Shown: piece after piece, positions 10,778 to 18,603 of the stretch
Layout of the letters: every line of letters starts with the position of its first letter
Position numbering within the stretch: position 1 is the first letter of the stretch
Origin: Sulfurimonas sp.
GTDB lineage: Bacteria > Campylobacterota > Campylobacteria > Campylobacterales > Sulfurimonadaceae
Direction: 5' to 3'
Length of the DNA: 64,000 bases
Assembly: GCA_030949825.1 (NCBI GenBank)
Contig: JAUZSC010000016.1
Span: 60,840-124,839, forward strand
Position numbers and translations under genes: made by a program
The notes under the pieces: generated by a model
The model's input: the letters and a program-made list of their open reading frames with translations, nothing else
Told to the model about the DNA's origin: nothing
Database searches by the model: none

Positions 10778-11308
10778 ATGAAAAAAGAAAATATAAAGAT
10801 TCATATCTTAGTCGGAAATATCACTACTATAAATGCAGAAGTAATTGTTAATGCTGCTAACTATAGACTACTAGGTGGTGGTGGAGTTGATGGTGCTATT
10901 CATAAAGCAGGTGGAAGTGAGATACTTAAAGAGTGTAAATATCTTAGAATTACTCAATACCCAGATGGACTTTCAGTTGGTGAAGCTATTATTACAACTG
11001 CTGGAAATATGAAAGCTAAATATGTAATACATACAGTTGGACCGAAATATAAAAGTAATCCACATCCGCAAGAATCCCTTGAGTATTGCTATAAAAACTC
11101 ATTACTTTTAGCTGATAAACATAAATGTTTATCTATTGCTTTTCCTGCGATAGCTACAGGAATCTACGGTTATCCTCAAAATGAAGCAAGTGAAATAGCT
11201 TATAATACAGTTAGTAGTGTTTTAGAGGAGTGTAAATATATTAGAGATGTTATATTTGTCTTTTATTCTAAAGATGATGCACAATATTTAGAAAATTATT
11301 TAAAATAG
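10778..11308 (+). CDS. Macrodomain protein (ADP-ribose / O-acetyl-ADP-ribose processing, YmdB-like)
   Basis: Stand-alone macrodomain of about 176 aa. Signatures are IVNAANYRLLGGGGVDGAIH for ADP-ribose binding and the phosphate loop AIATGIYGYP. Family members hydrolyse O-acetyl-ADP-ribose or remove ADP-ribose from proteins. An ATG at 10763 is also in frame, but homology begins at the second ATG (10778, MKKENIKIHILVGNIT), which I prefer. The gene follows the reconstructed Sir2 stop (10773) almost directly. A sirtuin next to a macrodomain makes biochemical sense, because O-acetyl-ADP-ribose is the sirtuin product. Confidence 0.85.
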   Translation: MKKENIKIHILVGNITTINAEVIVNAANYRLLGGGGVDGAIHKAGGSEILKECKYLRITQYPDGLSVGEAIITTAGNMKAKYVIHTVGPKYKSNPHPQESLEYCYKNSLLLADKHKCLSIAFPAIATGIYGYPQNEASEIAYNTVSSVLEECKYIRDVIFVFYSKDDAQYLENYLK

Positions 11309-11319
11309 AGAAGATACAA

Positions 11320-11385
11320 ATGAAAATATCACACACTTCAGATTGGTATCTAGGTCAAATCTGTATGGGTAAGAGAAGAAGATGA
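11320..11385 (+). pseudogene. sbcD: Remnant of sbcD (exonuclease SbcCD, Mre11-like subunit)
   Basis: Only the first 21 codons remain. MKISHTSDWYLGQ matches the start of SbcD/Mre11 nucleases, whose metal-binding motif is normally HTSDWHLG; here the catalytic His is replaced by Tyr. After MGKRRR the frame stops at 11383-11385, while the next frame continues briefly (REEDDFL) as expected for SbcD. The rest of the gene is missing, so this is a true remnant and not only a frameshift. It probably marks the edge of a recombination or deletion event at the end of the defence island. Confidence 0.65.
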
Positions 11386-11464
11386 TTTTTTGTAAAAGAA
11401 TGGTAAGAAAAAAAAATATCATTAGAAAAATTTAATATATTAAAAAATAAGTTGGAGAATATTT

Positions 11465-11674
11465 ATGATAAAGTTTGATAAAAAAGCGATGCAAAAATTC
11501 AATGAGATTCCAGATGATATGAAATCTATGCTACTCTCTAATGTATACTGTTCTAATTGTAAAGATATGGTTAAAATAGTTAACTTTGAGGCTACTATGG
11601 ATAGAGATAATCTAGTTCTCAAGGGTAAGTGTGAAAACTGCTCGGGCAAAGTAGCAAGGCTTATAGAGGGATAA
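11465..11674 (+). CDS. Small zinc-ribbon protein
   Basis: 69-aa protein with two CxxC pairs (CSNC and CENC) about 28 residues apart, a typical small treble-clef or ribbon Zn site. GGAGAAT upstream of the ATG is a clear ribosome site. No known family is recognised. The opposite-strand frame over it lacks such a site. It may be a small regulator or a host accessory gene; its link to the defence genes is only by position. Confidence 0.6.
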   Translation: MIKFDKKAMQKFNEIPDDMKSMLLSNVYCSNCKDMVKIVNFEATMDRDNLVLKGKCENCSGKVARLIEG

Positions 11675-11895
11675 CTATATATTATGAAAGTATATGCTAA
11701 AAAAAAGAATAAAGTTTAAAGCCACCCCATAAGGAGTGGGTTAACTTATATCTAACTCTACACGAAGTCTCATATGACTAGATTCAATAGTACCACGGAT
11801 GTAGCAATCCATATATTCGTCATAAAAACAACATTCAGTACAGAGATGAATAGAATCTATACCCACCATGGAAAAAATATCAATGAACTTGTAGC

Positions 11896-12096
11896 TTATT
11901 TACTTTCCGAGGGAGCATATATCCCTCCTCGAATAAAATGCTTAAATATCATACTTTCTGCCTCTTCATCACATTTTGCGTAGCCATTTAATAGTAGTTC
12001 ATACACTGCATCTTCATCACTATCTGCAAACTCTATAATAAGCTCTGCGTCTTGGTATGCTTCATCTTCTAATATATCATCCATTGATATACTCAT
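11896..12096 (-). CDS. Small acidic hypothetical protein
   Basis: 66-aa acidic protein (MSISMDDILEDEAYQDAE...) of unknown function. I call it real because the ATG is preceded by an excellent ribosome site, AAAGGAGG, at the right distance. The + strand frame across it has none. A 22-codon frame ends with TAG directly before this ATG, so it is probably the distal gene of a small minus-strand operon with the upstream membrane protein. Confidence 0.55.
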   Translation of the reverse strand: MSISMDDILEDEAYQDAELIIEFADSDEDAVYELLLNGYAKCDEEAESMIFKHFIRGGIYAPSESK

Positions 12097-12165
12097 CTAT
12101 TTTTCCTCCTTTAAGACTAATAAGTCACTTTGCATTTTATCAACGATATCAGTAGCTTTTTTCAT
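12097..12165 (-). CDS. Possible 22-aa small ORF or tail of a frameshifted gene
   Basis: The frame reads MKKATDIVDKMQSDLLVLKEEK and its TAG abuts the ATG of the next minus-strand gene. In the same frame, plausible coding sequence (ITYIQEEYER) extends upstream to the end of the 115-aa membrane gene, where a T/A homopolymer lies. It may be the true C-terminus of that gene after a one-base error, or an independent short ORF. Evidence is weak. Confidence 0.3.
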   Translation of the reverse strand: MKKATDIVDKMQSDLLVLKEEK

Positions 12166-12196
12166 TCTTTCATATTCCTCTTGTATGTAAGTAATC

Positions 12197-12544
12197 CTAA
12201 AAAAACCATTCTATCTTCTCTCTCAAGCTTTCATAGCGATTATCAGAATAAATAATCTTCATAAAACCCATGAATAAAAGCATTATTAAGCCCAGCAAGG
12301 GAGAAAAGTACACCATGAGCACAAATGTTCCTACTAGAATTATATGGGGTATATACTCTAGAACATACTCTGAGTATCTTTCATTTGAGAAGATTATCCA
12401 AATAAGAGCACAGAATAAGATAGTACTTATTGTATTACTGAGTATAAAGATTCTCTCATCTATATAAATATCCGGTGAGAGTAATTCTGCGTGATGCAAA
12501 CCCTCATTTAAATCAAACAAGAAGCTTTGAAATTCAGCTAACAT
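12197..12544 (-). CDS. Small membrane protein, hypothetical
   Basis: 115-aa protein with two to three hydrophobic segments (around FILSNTISTILFCALIWIIF and IPHIILVGTFVLMVYF...). No family is recognised. The C-terminus REKIEWFF ends in a poly-T/A stretch, and a coiled-coil-like continuation exists in another frame. It lies downstream of a broken exported-protein gene truncated by the IS3-like element, so it may be the surviving part of a small operon cut by that insertion. Confidence 0.5.
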   Translation of the reverse strand: MLAEFQSFLFDLNEGLHHAELLSPDIYIDERIFILSNTISTILFCALIWIIFSNERYSEYVLEYIPHIILVGTFVLMVYFSPLLGLIMLLFMGFMKIIYSDNRYESLREKIEWFF

Positions 12545-12550
12545 AGATGC

Positions 12551-12805
12551 TTACCATCGTTCACAAGAACTAGCTCTTACACTGAGGGAGTCTTTAAAGA
12601 AGTAATGCTTGTCATTAAGCCATCCTTCTTTAAGACTCACTCTATAGCTATTTCCAGCACTGTATAATCCACCACCACTGCTACATCTTAAAATGTAGTT
12701 TTGGTTTTTAAAGTCATCGATGCTTTGAATAGCGGTGCTATACCTATCGTTTGCTTCAGAATATGATAAGCCTAGTAAAATTAAAATACCTATATAAAGA
12801 CCATA
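12551..12805 (-). pseudogene. Exported small protein, 5' end removed by an IS3-like insertion
   Basis: An open frame from the IS boundary reads GLYIGILILLGLSYSEANDRYSTA..., a signal-peptide-like hydrophobic stretch followed by a mature part with three cysteines (LRCSSGGG and the end SSCERW). No start codon lies in this frame between the IS end and the coding part, so the insertion has removed or separated the start. Function unknown. Confidence 0.5.
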
Positions 12806-12861
12806 GCGGTAGATGTCAGTCTAGTTGTCCAAATTAAGTACCTAGAAAGTACCACCTTTGT

Positions 12862-13930
12862 CTAACCCGAATGTCTTTCAGCTGAAACTTTATCAGCTAT
12901 ATTGTTTACCTTTGCTTTATTGGGGTTTAAATGTACTTCTTTTGTGAAATACCAGTTACGAGTACTACCACTCCATCTATGAGGGTTGGCTGCTTTAGCC
13001 TTCTCATATACTCGATGTCTTTTCTCTAAAATCTCCTTATCTTGAAGCAAGTGTCTTTGAACTGGTGTGACAAACCCAATACTACTATGACAGTGTTGAT
13101 GGTTATACCAAGTCACAAATGTTTCACACCATATTCTTGCCTCAACTACACTATCAAATGGCTTACTAGGATAGGAGGGTGTATATTTGAGTGTTTTAAA
13201 CATGGACTCTGAGTAAGGATTATCGTTACTCACGCTAGGTCTACTAAAGGTGGGCATAATGCCTAGCTTTTGAAGTGTTGTTAAAAATGTAGCTCCTTTC
13301 ATAGGGGAGCCATTGTCTGAGTGCAGTGTTACTGTATCTACTTTGATGTTTTCATTAATAGCTATATCTTTAATAACTTCAGAAGCCAACTCGCTGCTCT
13401 GTTTGGTATAGATTTGCCATCCGACTATCTTGCGACTATATATATCCATAAAGAGGTAAAGGTAATAAAATACACCTTGCACTGTTGTTGGTAGATAAGT
13501 AATATCCCAACTGTAGATTTGATTAGGCTCTGAGGCTACCAAAGGAGTTGGCTTATGTCTACTCCCTTCTTTTTGTTTATGTCTATGGGTCAGTTGCTTA
13601 TGCTCTTTGAGTACTCTGTAAAATGTTGATTCAGATGCAAGGTAAATTCCTTTGTCTGCAAGCTTAGGCACTATTTGATGCGAGGATAGGTTTTTATAGC
13701 TCTCATTGTTAGCAACGCTTATCAGCTGCTCTCTCTCCTCTTGAGAGAGTTTGTTAGTTGGTCTCGAAGTTTATTCGCTGGGTCTGCTTATCCTGCTCAT
13801 TAGCTTGCCATCTTTTGAGTGTTCTCGTGCAACATCCTACGATAGGGGCTATTTTATAAAAAGGTGCTCCATCTGTATGTGCTTGTGTAACAAGGATTAA
13901 GATATCTTTTCGCACTGCTAGAGGTATCAT
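12862..13930 (-). pseudogene. IS3-family transposase OrfB (rve/DDE integrase core), frameshifted
   Basis: DDE transposase. The catalytic acids are visible in SWDITYLP, LHSDNGSP and NPYSESMF, followed by TWYNHQHCHSSIGFVTPVQ, typical of OrfB. The frame as read starts at 13671, but the N-terminal part (MIPLAVRKDILILVTQAHTDG...) begins at 13930, overlapping the orfA stop as ATGA. The two parts are separated by a one-base insertion near 13760; copy 2 has the intact junction DFAPANKLSKEERE at this place. Either the copy is inactive or the base is a sequencing error. Confidence 0.85.
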
Positions 13931-14391
13931 ACTTCCTCTCCCTCCAACAGTGCTTGAAACTTTTTTTGCAATACTAAGAGTGTTGCTGTCTCTGCTAGAG
14001 CCTTTTCCTTTCGTCGCAACTCCTTGGCTAAGGCTTTACTCTTACTTCTCTCCTCCTCTAGGGCTTTCTTAGCGGTAGAGTCTTCAGGTTTATGGGCTTT
14101 AAGGAAGTCCTTCTCCCACTCTTGGAGTTGATGTTTAAATAGACCTTTCTCTCTGCAGTAAGCACTGAGTGCTTCATCGTTCATGCTGTAGCTTTCTTTT
14201 AGGATTTGGAGCTTATCAGAAAGTGTTATCACTCCATCTGTTGTTTGAGTATCCTTAGTATTTTTTAGCCATATGTGCAGGGTGGCTTTTGAGATATTTA
14301 AGCCTTTTGCTATTGTTCCCATAGTTTGGGTGTCTCTCATTTCCAACACTTTTTTTACTGCTTTTTCTTTGTATGCTTTACTATATCTCAT
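13927..14391 (-). CDS. IS3-like element OrfA (helix-turn-helix DNA-binding protein), copy 1
   Basis: 154-aa protein. The N-terminal helix-turn-helix is seen in MRYSKAYKEKAVKKVLEMRDTQTMGTIAKGLNISKATLHIWLKN, followed by a charged coiled coil (EERSKSKALAKELRRKEKALAETATLL) typical of OrfA of IS3-family elements. It directs DNA binding and multimerisation of the transposase. It overlaps orfB by 4 bp. It is nearly identical to the fragment at 37315-37790. Confidence 0.85.
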   Translation of the reverse strand: MRYSKAYKEKAVKKVLEMRDTQTMGTIAKGLNISKATLHIWLKNTKDTQTTDGVITLSDKLQILKESYSMNDEALSAYCREKGLFKHQLQEWEKDFLKAHKPEDSTAKKALEEERSKSKALAKELRRKEKALAETATLLVLQKKFQALLEGEEV

Positions 14392-14452
14392 TGTCTTGTT
14401 CCTTATTAAGATTTATATCATAAGTTTCGGACAACTATCCTGACACAGGGGG

Positions 14453-14548
14453 ATAGGGTGCTTTTGCAGTAAATATATGCATTAACACAATCATAAAACC
14501 TAGACCCCCAACCAAGCCTAAGGCTCCATAATTTAAATATTCTAACAT
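14453..14548 (-). pseudogene. Small membrane protein truncated by the IS3-like element
   Basis: Starts ATG at 14548 and reads MLEYLNYGALGLVGGLGFMI... then VLMHIFTAKAP into the IS boundary. A single hydrophobic helix with Gly-rich face is visible. The 3' part is missing because of copy 1 of the IS. Such short proteins occur in phage and plasmid modules (holin-like), but no function can be claimed. Confidence 0.4.
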
Positions 14549-14551
14549 TGT

Positions 14552-14650
14552 TCAATCCTCATATTGTTTTGTAGCAGATGCTTTGGCTTGCTGGCATAAG
14601 TATAGATAAATATAAGGACTGAGTAAAGAAAAAATACAGATATTTCTCAT
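14552..14650 (-). CDS. Possible 32-aa exported peptide
   Basis: Frame MRNICIFSLLSPYIYLYLC... ends KQYED three bases upstream of the truncated membrane gene. It has a hydrophobic N-terminus like a signal or anchor. The ribosome site is weak, so this is a tentative call based on tight packing with the next gene. Confidence 0.25.
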   Translation of the reverse strand: MRNICIFSLLSPYIYLYLCQQAKASATKQYED

Positions 14651-14694
14651 TAGTATGAGTTTTTTCTAAGAAGAGGAGCTTGTATAGCCCTGTA

Positions 14695-14889
14695 TTAGGT
14701 CTTAAACACTCCAAACAACAAATTTGAAATTTTATCTATTTCTTGTATTTGCACCTTGTCCTTTTCTATTAATGGCAATAAATACTGTGTGCCCTCTACG
14801 CTTAAATCTACACTTGCATCTTGAATTTGTTTGTATTCTTGCATAAGTATTTGTGCTTTTTCACTCAGAGCTTTGGCTTGTATATACAT
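14695..14889 (-). CDS. C-terminal helix fragment of a type I specificity (HsdS-like) protein
   Basis: 64-aa helical frame (MYIQAKALSEKAQILMQEYKQIQ...). It resembles the long conserved helix that follows a target recognition domain in HsdS. It overlaps the end of the HsdS-like frame upstream by 25 bp in another frame; stops in both frames at the junction (about 14880-14905) mean that a simple one-base repair does not join them cleanly. Likely the displaced C-terminus of the same protein. Confidence 0.4.
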   Translation of the reverse strand: MYIQAKALSEKAQILMQEYKQIQDASVDLSVEGTQYLLPLIEKDKVQIQEIDKISNLLFGVFKT

Positions 14890-15449
14890 TCTCTTTTATT
14901 AAAAAGATAGGCTTTGTATATACCCTGACACTCTTCAAACAGAGGTATAGGTAAAGAAGATAATATCAAAGGATTTAAAATCTTTCTTTTAGTAGATCCT
15001 GATGATGGTATATAAGTATCTATATACTCTTTAACAAAGGAGAGTTGTAAATACTGCATAACAAACCATGGTGTATCTTTTCTTCTTGTCTCATCAAACT
15101 GTATGCGTATCATAGAGTTATTACCAACAATCCTTCGTTTATACTTATCCCCGATAATACCCATCTTTCCAACTTTACCACGGTGGAGAATGATTAAATC
15201 ACCCTCAAGTAAAGACTGGTTTTTAAGTGCTGTAGCATTTGCAGGGGCAGAAGCCTTATGAGAGCTTGGGATATATATTTGTCCGTAGCCATCTATGTTA
15301 TTGAGAGATATTTCATCATAGTCACTATCTCTACAGTTAGTCCCGTATCTAACCTTAGAGATACCACTAATCTTGTAAGTCAAATCTTTTAGCGTTCCTA
15401 TTTTTGAATGAGGGAACTTTGTTTTTAGTAGGGCTTGAAGTTTATTCAT
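14865..15449 (-). CDS. hsdS: Orphan HsdS-like target-recognition domain protein (type I restriction specificity)
   Basis: 194-aa single TRD of a type I specificity subunit. Typical segments are KIGTLKDLTYKISGISKVRYG at the start, EGDLIILHRGKVGKMGIIGD in the middle and the closing PLILSSLPIPLFEECQ. A full HsdS has two such halves (about 400 aa), and no hsdM or hsdR is visible nearby, so this is an orphan or fragment. A ribosome site (AAAGGACACC) precedes the ATG. It could be a spare specificity domain for a chromosomal type I system, or a remnant. Confidence 0.65.
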   Translation of the reverse strand: MNKLQALLKTKFPHSKIGTLKDLTYKISGISKVRYGTNCRDSDYDEISLNNIDGYGQIYIPSSHKASAPANATALKNQSLLEGDLIILHRGKVGKMGIIGDKYKRRIVGNNSMIRIQFDETRRKDTPWFVMQYLQLSFVKEYIDTYIPSSGSTKRKILNPLILSSLPIPLFEECQGIYKAYLFNKRECIYKPKL

Positions 15450-15568
15450 TGGTGTCCTTTATCAAAGTATTTTACATTGGTAGCTATTAAACTTTACTTA
15501 AGTTAAGAGGAGCTATACTTTTAATAACCAATATATAATTATATGGTAGCCATATAAAAGGAGTCACT

Positions 15569-15985
15569 GTGTTCATTTTAAAAATAATAGGTTTTATACT
15601 CTTAGCGTATTTTATATATAGTGAGGTATTAGAAGTAAATAGGTATACATACAAACAGTACAGATATGAGTTTTTCAATACACAAAACTTCGTCATTACA
15701 GTTATAGGCTATGTACTTTTATTTATTGGAGACATGTGGTACGCTGATGCTTTACAAGTAGATGCAGATATATTAAATGGACAAGTGCTTATGGCTTTAG
15801 GAGCTATGCTTGTTATTTATGTTGTTTACACAAACATTACAAACACTACACTTTTCTTTGGTATTGTTATGTCAAGTCTTCAGTTACTGCTTTATATTCC
15901 ATTATCAGTTTTATCCATGTTTATTCTTGTTATAGTCATAGGGTTTGCGGCGGAGACGAAGCCTGTTTATGTTGTTAATCGGTGA
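15569..15985 (+). CDS. Hypothetical membrane protein
   Basis: 138-aa protein with four hydrophobic segments and almost no soluble domain. The start is GTG at 15569, chosen because AAAAGGAG lies 7 bp upstream. No family is recognised. It is followed by two hypothetical genes on the same strand. Confidence 0.6.
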   Translation: MFILKIIGFILLAYFIYSEVLEVNRYTYKQYRYEFFNTQNFVITVIGYVLLFIGDMWYADALQVDADILNGQVLMALGAMLVIYVVYTNITNTTLFFGIVMSSLQLLLYIPLSVLSMFILVIVIGFAAETKPVYVVNR

Positions 15986-16050
15986 TTAGAAATCTCACTT
16001 CTAACAAAGGATATGCTAAAATTCTATCAAAGTGATAAAAAAGGTATAGC

Positions 16051-16881
16051 ATGTATGCAGCGAGTTTAAAGAACTTAGAAGAAATTGGTATAAACATTAA
16101 TGAGACTTTTTTGAGTGGAGAAAAAGTTGAAGTTCCTTTATTAAGAGGGATTCATGTACTTTTACAAAGTATTGGTACCAAAGGTTTAAAACTCACGCAA
16201 AAAGGTTTTTTACCAACTAAAATTGTTAAAAGCATCGTAGAAGTTGCGGATACCACATCAGATGAGCGCTATTCGCATATTCTAACACGATTTTACGAAC
16301 AGGAGCATTTGAGTGCAAATATGACACGCCTTGTTTCAGAAGTATTCAAATTAACAAGGCTCCAAAAGGGGAAGTTGCTACTGACTAAAAAGGCACATAC
16401 ATTTCTTAGTTTAAGTTCGCGTGAACAGTATGTCGTACTCTTTAACATTATGCTTGGTATTAACATAGGCTACTTTGATAGGCATCAAGAAGCAAGTTGT
16501 GTCCATAACTCCTCTCTTATCATGCTTCAAGTCCTTAGAGATAAAGAGAGGAGTTACCGTACATCAGAGGTTTATACAGCTTTACTCATTGATACTTATC
16601 CTATGATTGAAGATAGTATTGAATCCTTGGATATTTTAGATTATGGCGAGAAAAATAAACTTGATATTTTTACTTCTATAGCAGAGACTCGCTTATTTGA
16701 AAGACTCTATCTTCCCCTTGGACTTGTTACAATGAATCCTGCGAAATACCCAGATGCAGATACATTTGCAAGCAGTGAGCTCTTAAATAGTTTTATAACT
16801 GAGAAACATGCCATTAATAAAGAACTACTCTTTTGTAAAAAGCTTGTAAAAAGTCTCCAAGATGAGATAAAAAAAGAATAA
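16051..16881 (+). CDS. Hypothetical protein
   Basis: 276-aa soluble protein, mixed alpha, no signal peptide. The N-terminal region (LLQSIGTKGLKLTQKGFLPTKIVKSI) has the look of a winged-helix module, but no catalytic motif is visible. The next gene begins about 30 bp later and a coding-like frame bridges them (KNKLEIDLFEAT before its ATG), so the two may be coupled or be one protein split by a frameshift. Confidence 0.55.
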   Translation: MYAASLKNLEEIGININETFLSGEKVEVPLLRGIHVLLQSIGTKGLKLTQKGFLPTKIVKSIVEVADTTSDERYSHILTRFYEQEHLSANMTRLVSEVFKLTRLQKGKLLLTKKAHTFLSLSSREQYVVLFNIMLGINIGYFDRHQEASCVHNSSLIMLQVLRDKERSYRTSEVYTALLIDTYPMIEDSIESLDILDYGEKNKLDIFTSIAETRLFERLYLPLGLVTMNPAKYPDADTFASSELLNSFITEKHAINKELLFCKKLVKSLQDEIKKE

Positions 16882-16909
16882 GCTTGAAATAGATCTATTT
16901 GAAGCAACT

Positions 16910-17455
16910 ATGCATCTCTTTGCTCAATACACACATACTCCACTCCCACCCGAGCAAAGTGTTATAGATGCCTTAATGCTAAAGCACCCTGTAATAGGAA
17001 CACTCAAGTCAAGTTATGAGAGTTTTTACGCAAGATTAATAAAAAGTGTTTTAACAACATATGATGAGTTTACACAGTTTGATACAGTTGGTGCTTCAAG
17101 AGATAACTTGATGGATGAATATATGCATATGATAGACACGCTTTTTTATCTTCTTAGCAGCCCTAAGCCATTTAATACTGTCGAGAAACTCTACATACTC
17201 CCAGCATTTATTTTTGACATTTTAAAACTTTATCATAATTTAGAACAGCTTAATAAAGACTATCTCCTTGAATGTACTAAAATCTTTGGTGAAGAGTTCG
17301 CTATGTATCTAGGGAGACTTATGTTCCTTTTAGAAGGGCTTGAAAAAGATTCAAAAAAACTTAAAAAAAGTAAGCCTAAATTTGAGCAAGGGGTCAAAGA
17401 GTTCTTGCAAACTTATTTTATGATAGTTTTAGAATTAAGAAGTCGAGAAGGCTAA
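16910..17455 (+). CDS. Hypothetical protein, possibly continuous with the upstream gene
   Basis: 181-aa helical protein of unknown function. The first ATG (16910) has no good ribosome site, and the same frame is open upstream to 16875 with protein-like sequence. The real start may therefore be a non-ATG codon or a fusion to the gene ending at 16881. No domain recognised. Confidence 0.5.
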   Translation: MHLFAQYTHTPLPPEQSVIDALMLKHPVIGTLKSSYESFYARLIKSVLTTYDEFTQFDTVGASRDNLMDEYMHMIDTLFYLLSSPKPFNTVEKLYILPAFIFDILKLYHNLEQLNKDYLLECTKIFGEEFAMYLGRLMFLLEGLEKDSKKLKKSKPKFEQGVKEFLQTYFMIVLELRSREG

Positions 17456-17557
17456 TTTTTTGGCTCTTACCTTTACTCTTATAAAACTCTTCGAGCAATC
17501 TATCTTTAGTTATAAACCTTAGTACTCTATGTACTTCCTCATAACTTATAATATAAA

Positions 17558-17616
17558 GGAAACAGGAAACACTTGTTTCTCATAATATATGTTTCTTTAT
17601 CTTCTTATGCTATAAT
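17558..17616 (+). promoter_or_regulatory. Probable promoter and operator of the kfrA-like gene
   Basis: The stretch contains GAAACA-CT-TGTTTC (17566-17579), a near-perfect dyad, with further GAAACA and TGTTTC half sites on each side (17559 and 17590). A -10 hexamer TATAAT lies at 17611-17616, 28 bp before the start codon. KfrA proteins repress their own promoters, so the repeated half sites are a reasonable candidate operator. Confidence 0.45.
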
Positions 17617-17643
17617 CATCTATTATTTATTAAAGGGTACTCC

Positions 17644-18594
17644 ATGAAAGAAACAGGAATTTCATTTGAAGCAGTTGAAAAAATAGCATCAGGTATGCTC
17701 ATGCAAGGGGTAAAGCCAACTGTAAGAGGTGTTATTTCAGTTAGTGGTGGTAAAACCGAAGTAGTTTCCAAATATCTTCGTGACTTCTTTAATAAGCGTG
17801 ATACCGATGTTTCTAAGATGGCAGATGAGATTGGAAGCAATAGTGTAGCTAAACTCATTGCTGGAGAAATCCATATAATTGTGGATAAAAAGACTGCCGA
17901 GCTTTCACAAATCAATGTGAGACAAAAAGAACAAATCAATGAATTTGTAGAACTTTTAGAAGAAAAAGTTTTTGAATCTGATAAAATACAAAAAGAAGCT
18001 TTAGCCTCAGTTGAGAGTACGAAGAAAGAAGCCGCAGAAAAAATAGAGAGAATCAGCTTAGATGCAGCTAATAAAATTAAAAAGGCTGAATCAGAAGCAC
18101 AAAGCGCGCTTGATAGTAAACTAGAAATTGAGTTAAAAAGTAAAGAGATAGACTTAACTTCTAAAAATGCCACCCAAGCTGCAAAAGAACAAGCATCTGC
18201 ACTTGTAGTTGTGGCAAACACTGCAGCACAACAAGCAGAACACGAGACTAAGTCATTAAGAGAACAGGTAAAAGCTCTCTCAATTGATGAAGCAAAACGG
18301 GAGATTGAAAAAGCAGAGCTAACAAAAACTAAACAATTATTCGAAGAACTGCGTCTTGCATATGCTGAACTAAAAACAGAAGCTGTAGTGCATTCATCTG
18401 AAAATAAATCTTTACTAAAAGATATAACTCGTCTTGAAGCACAAAACAAAGAGTACAAAGAGATGGATAAACAACTCATGAAATCACAAACACAACTTAT
18501 AGAGGCTCAGAAGAATATTACACAACTTAATAGTAAATTATCTTTGATGGAGAGAGAAAGAGAATCTTTGACATCAGCCCTTAGTCATAAATGA
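17644..18594 (+). CDS. KfrA-like DNA-binding coiled-coil protein (plasmid-type)
   Basis: 316 aa. The first 60 residues fit the KfrA N-terminal DNA-binding domain (EAVEKIASGMLMQGVKPTVRGVIS ... VSKYLRDFFNKR). The rest, from about residue 95, is a long Ala/Glu/Lys-rich coiled coil. KfrA of IncP plasmids is an autorepressor whose coiled coil supports plasmid partitioning. Its presence supports plasmid ancestry of the region together with the ParA/ParB/Rep module at 31-35 kb. The opposite-strand frame over it is a shadow of the coiled coil. Confidence 0.75.
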   Translation: MKETGISFEAVEKIASGMLMQGVKPTVRGVISVSGGKTEVVSKYLRDFFNKRDTDVSKMADEIGSNSVAKLIAGEIHIIVDKKTAELSQINVRQKEQINEFVELLEEKVFESDKIQKEALASVESTKKEAAEKIERISLDAANKIKKAESEAQSALDSKLEIELKSKEIDLTSKNATQAAKEQASALVVVANTAAQQAEHETKSLREQVKALSIDEAKREIEKAELTKTKQLFEELRLAYAELKTEAVVHSSENKSLLKDITRLEAQNKEYKEMDKQLMKSQTQLIEAQKNITQLNSKLSLMERERESLTSALSHK

Positions 18595-18603
18595 TAGATT
18601 TTT

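Larger units (their letters stand above)
12806..14452 (-). mobile_element. IS3-like insertion sequence, copy 1
   Basis: About 1.65 kb, transcribed on the minus strand. The ends share an inverted repeat: TGTCAGTCTAGTTGTCC at 12814-12830 and its complement ending CTGACA at 14445. Flanking bases (AGCGGTAGA at the left, CAGGGGGA at the right) are also shared with the other copies, so exact termini are uncertain. It contains orfA (13927-14391) and a frameshifted orfB (12862-13930). Copy 2 is at 22393-24044 and a partial copy 3 at 37306-37840. It has split small exported/membrane protein genes on either side. Confidence 0.85.

Noticed and set aside
9192..11308. Thoeris, DSR or Sir2-HerA defence system
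   Set aside because: No TIR or HerA gene nearby, and the Sir2 has deacetylase-type Zn cysteines and is too short for DSR proteins.
9192..11308. SirTM-type ADP-ribosylation operon
   Set aside because: Sir2 and a macrodomain are present, but the GcvH-like and lipoate ligase genes of that operon are missing and the Sir2 signature is of the ordinary class.
11774..11983. 69-codon + strand frame
   Set aside because: No ribosome site; the minus-strand gene over it has a strong AAAGGAGG site.
17616..18479. Long 287-codon open frame on the minus strand
   Set aside because: It is the antisense of the repetitive coiled coil of the kfrA-like gene, Ser/Ala/Leu-rich with no ribosome site.
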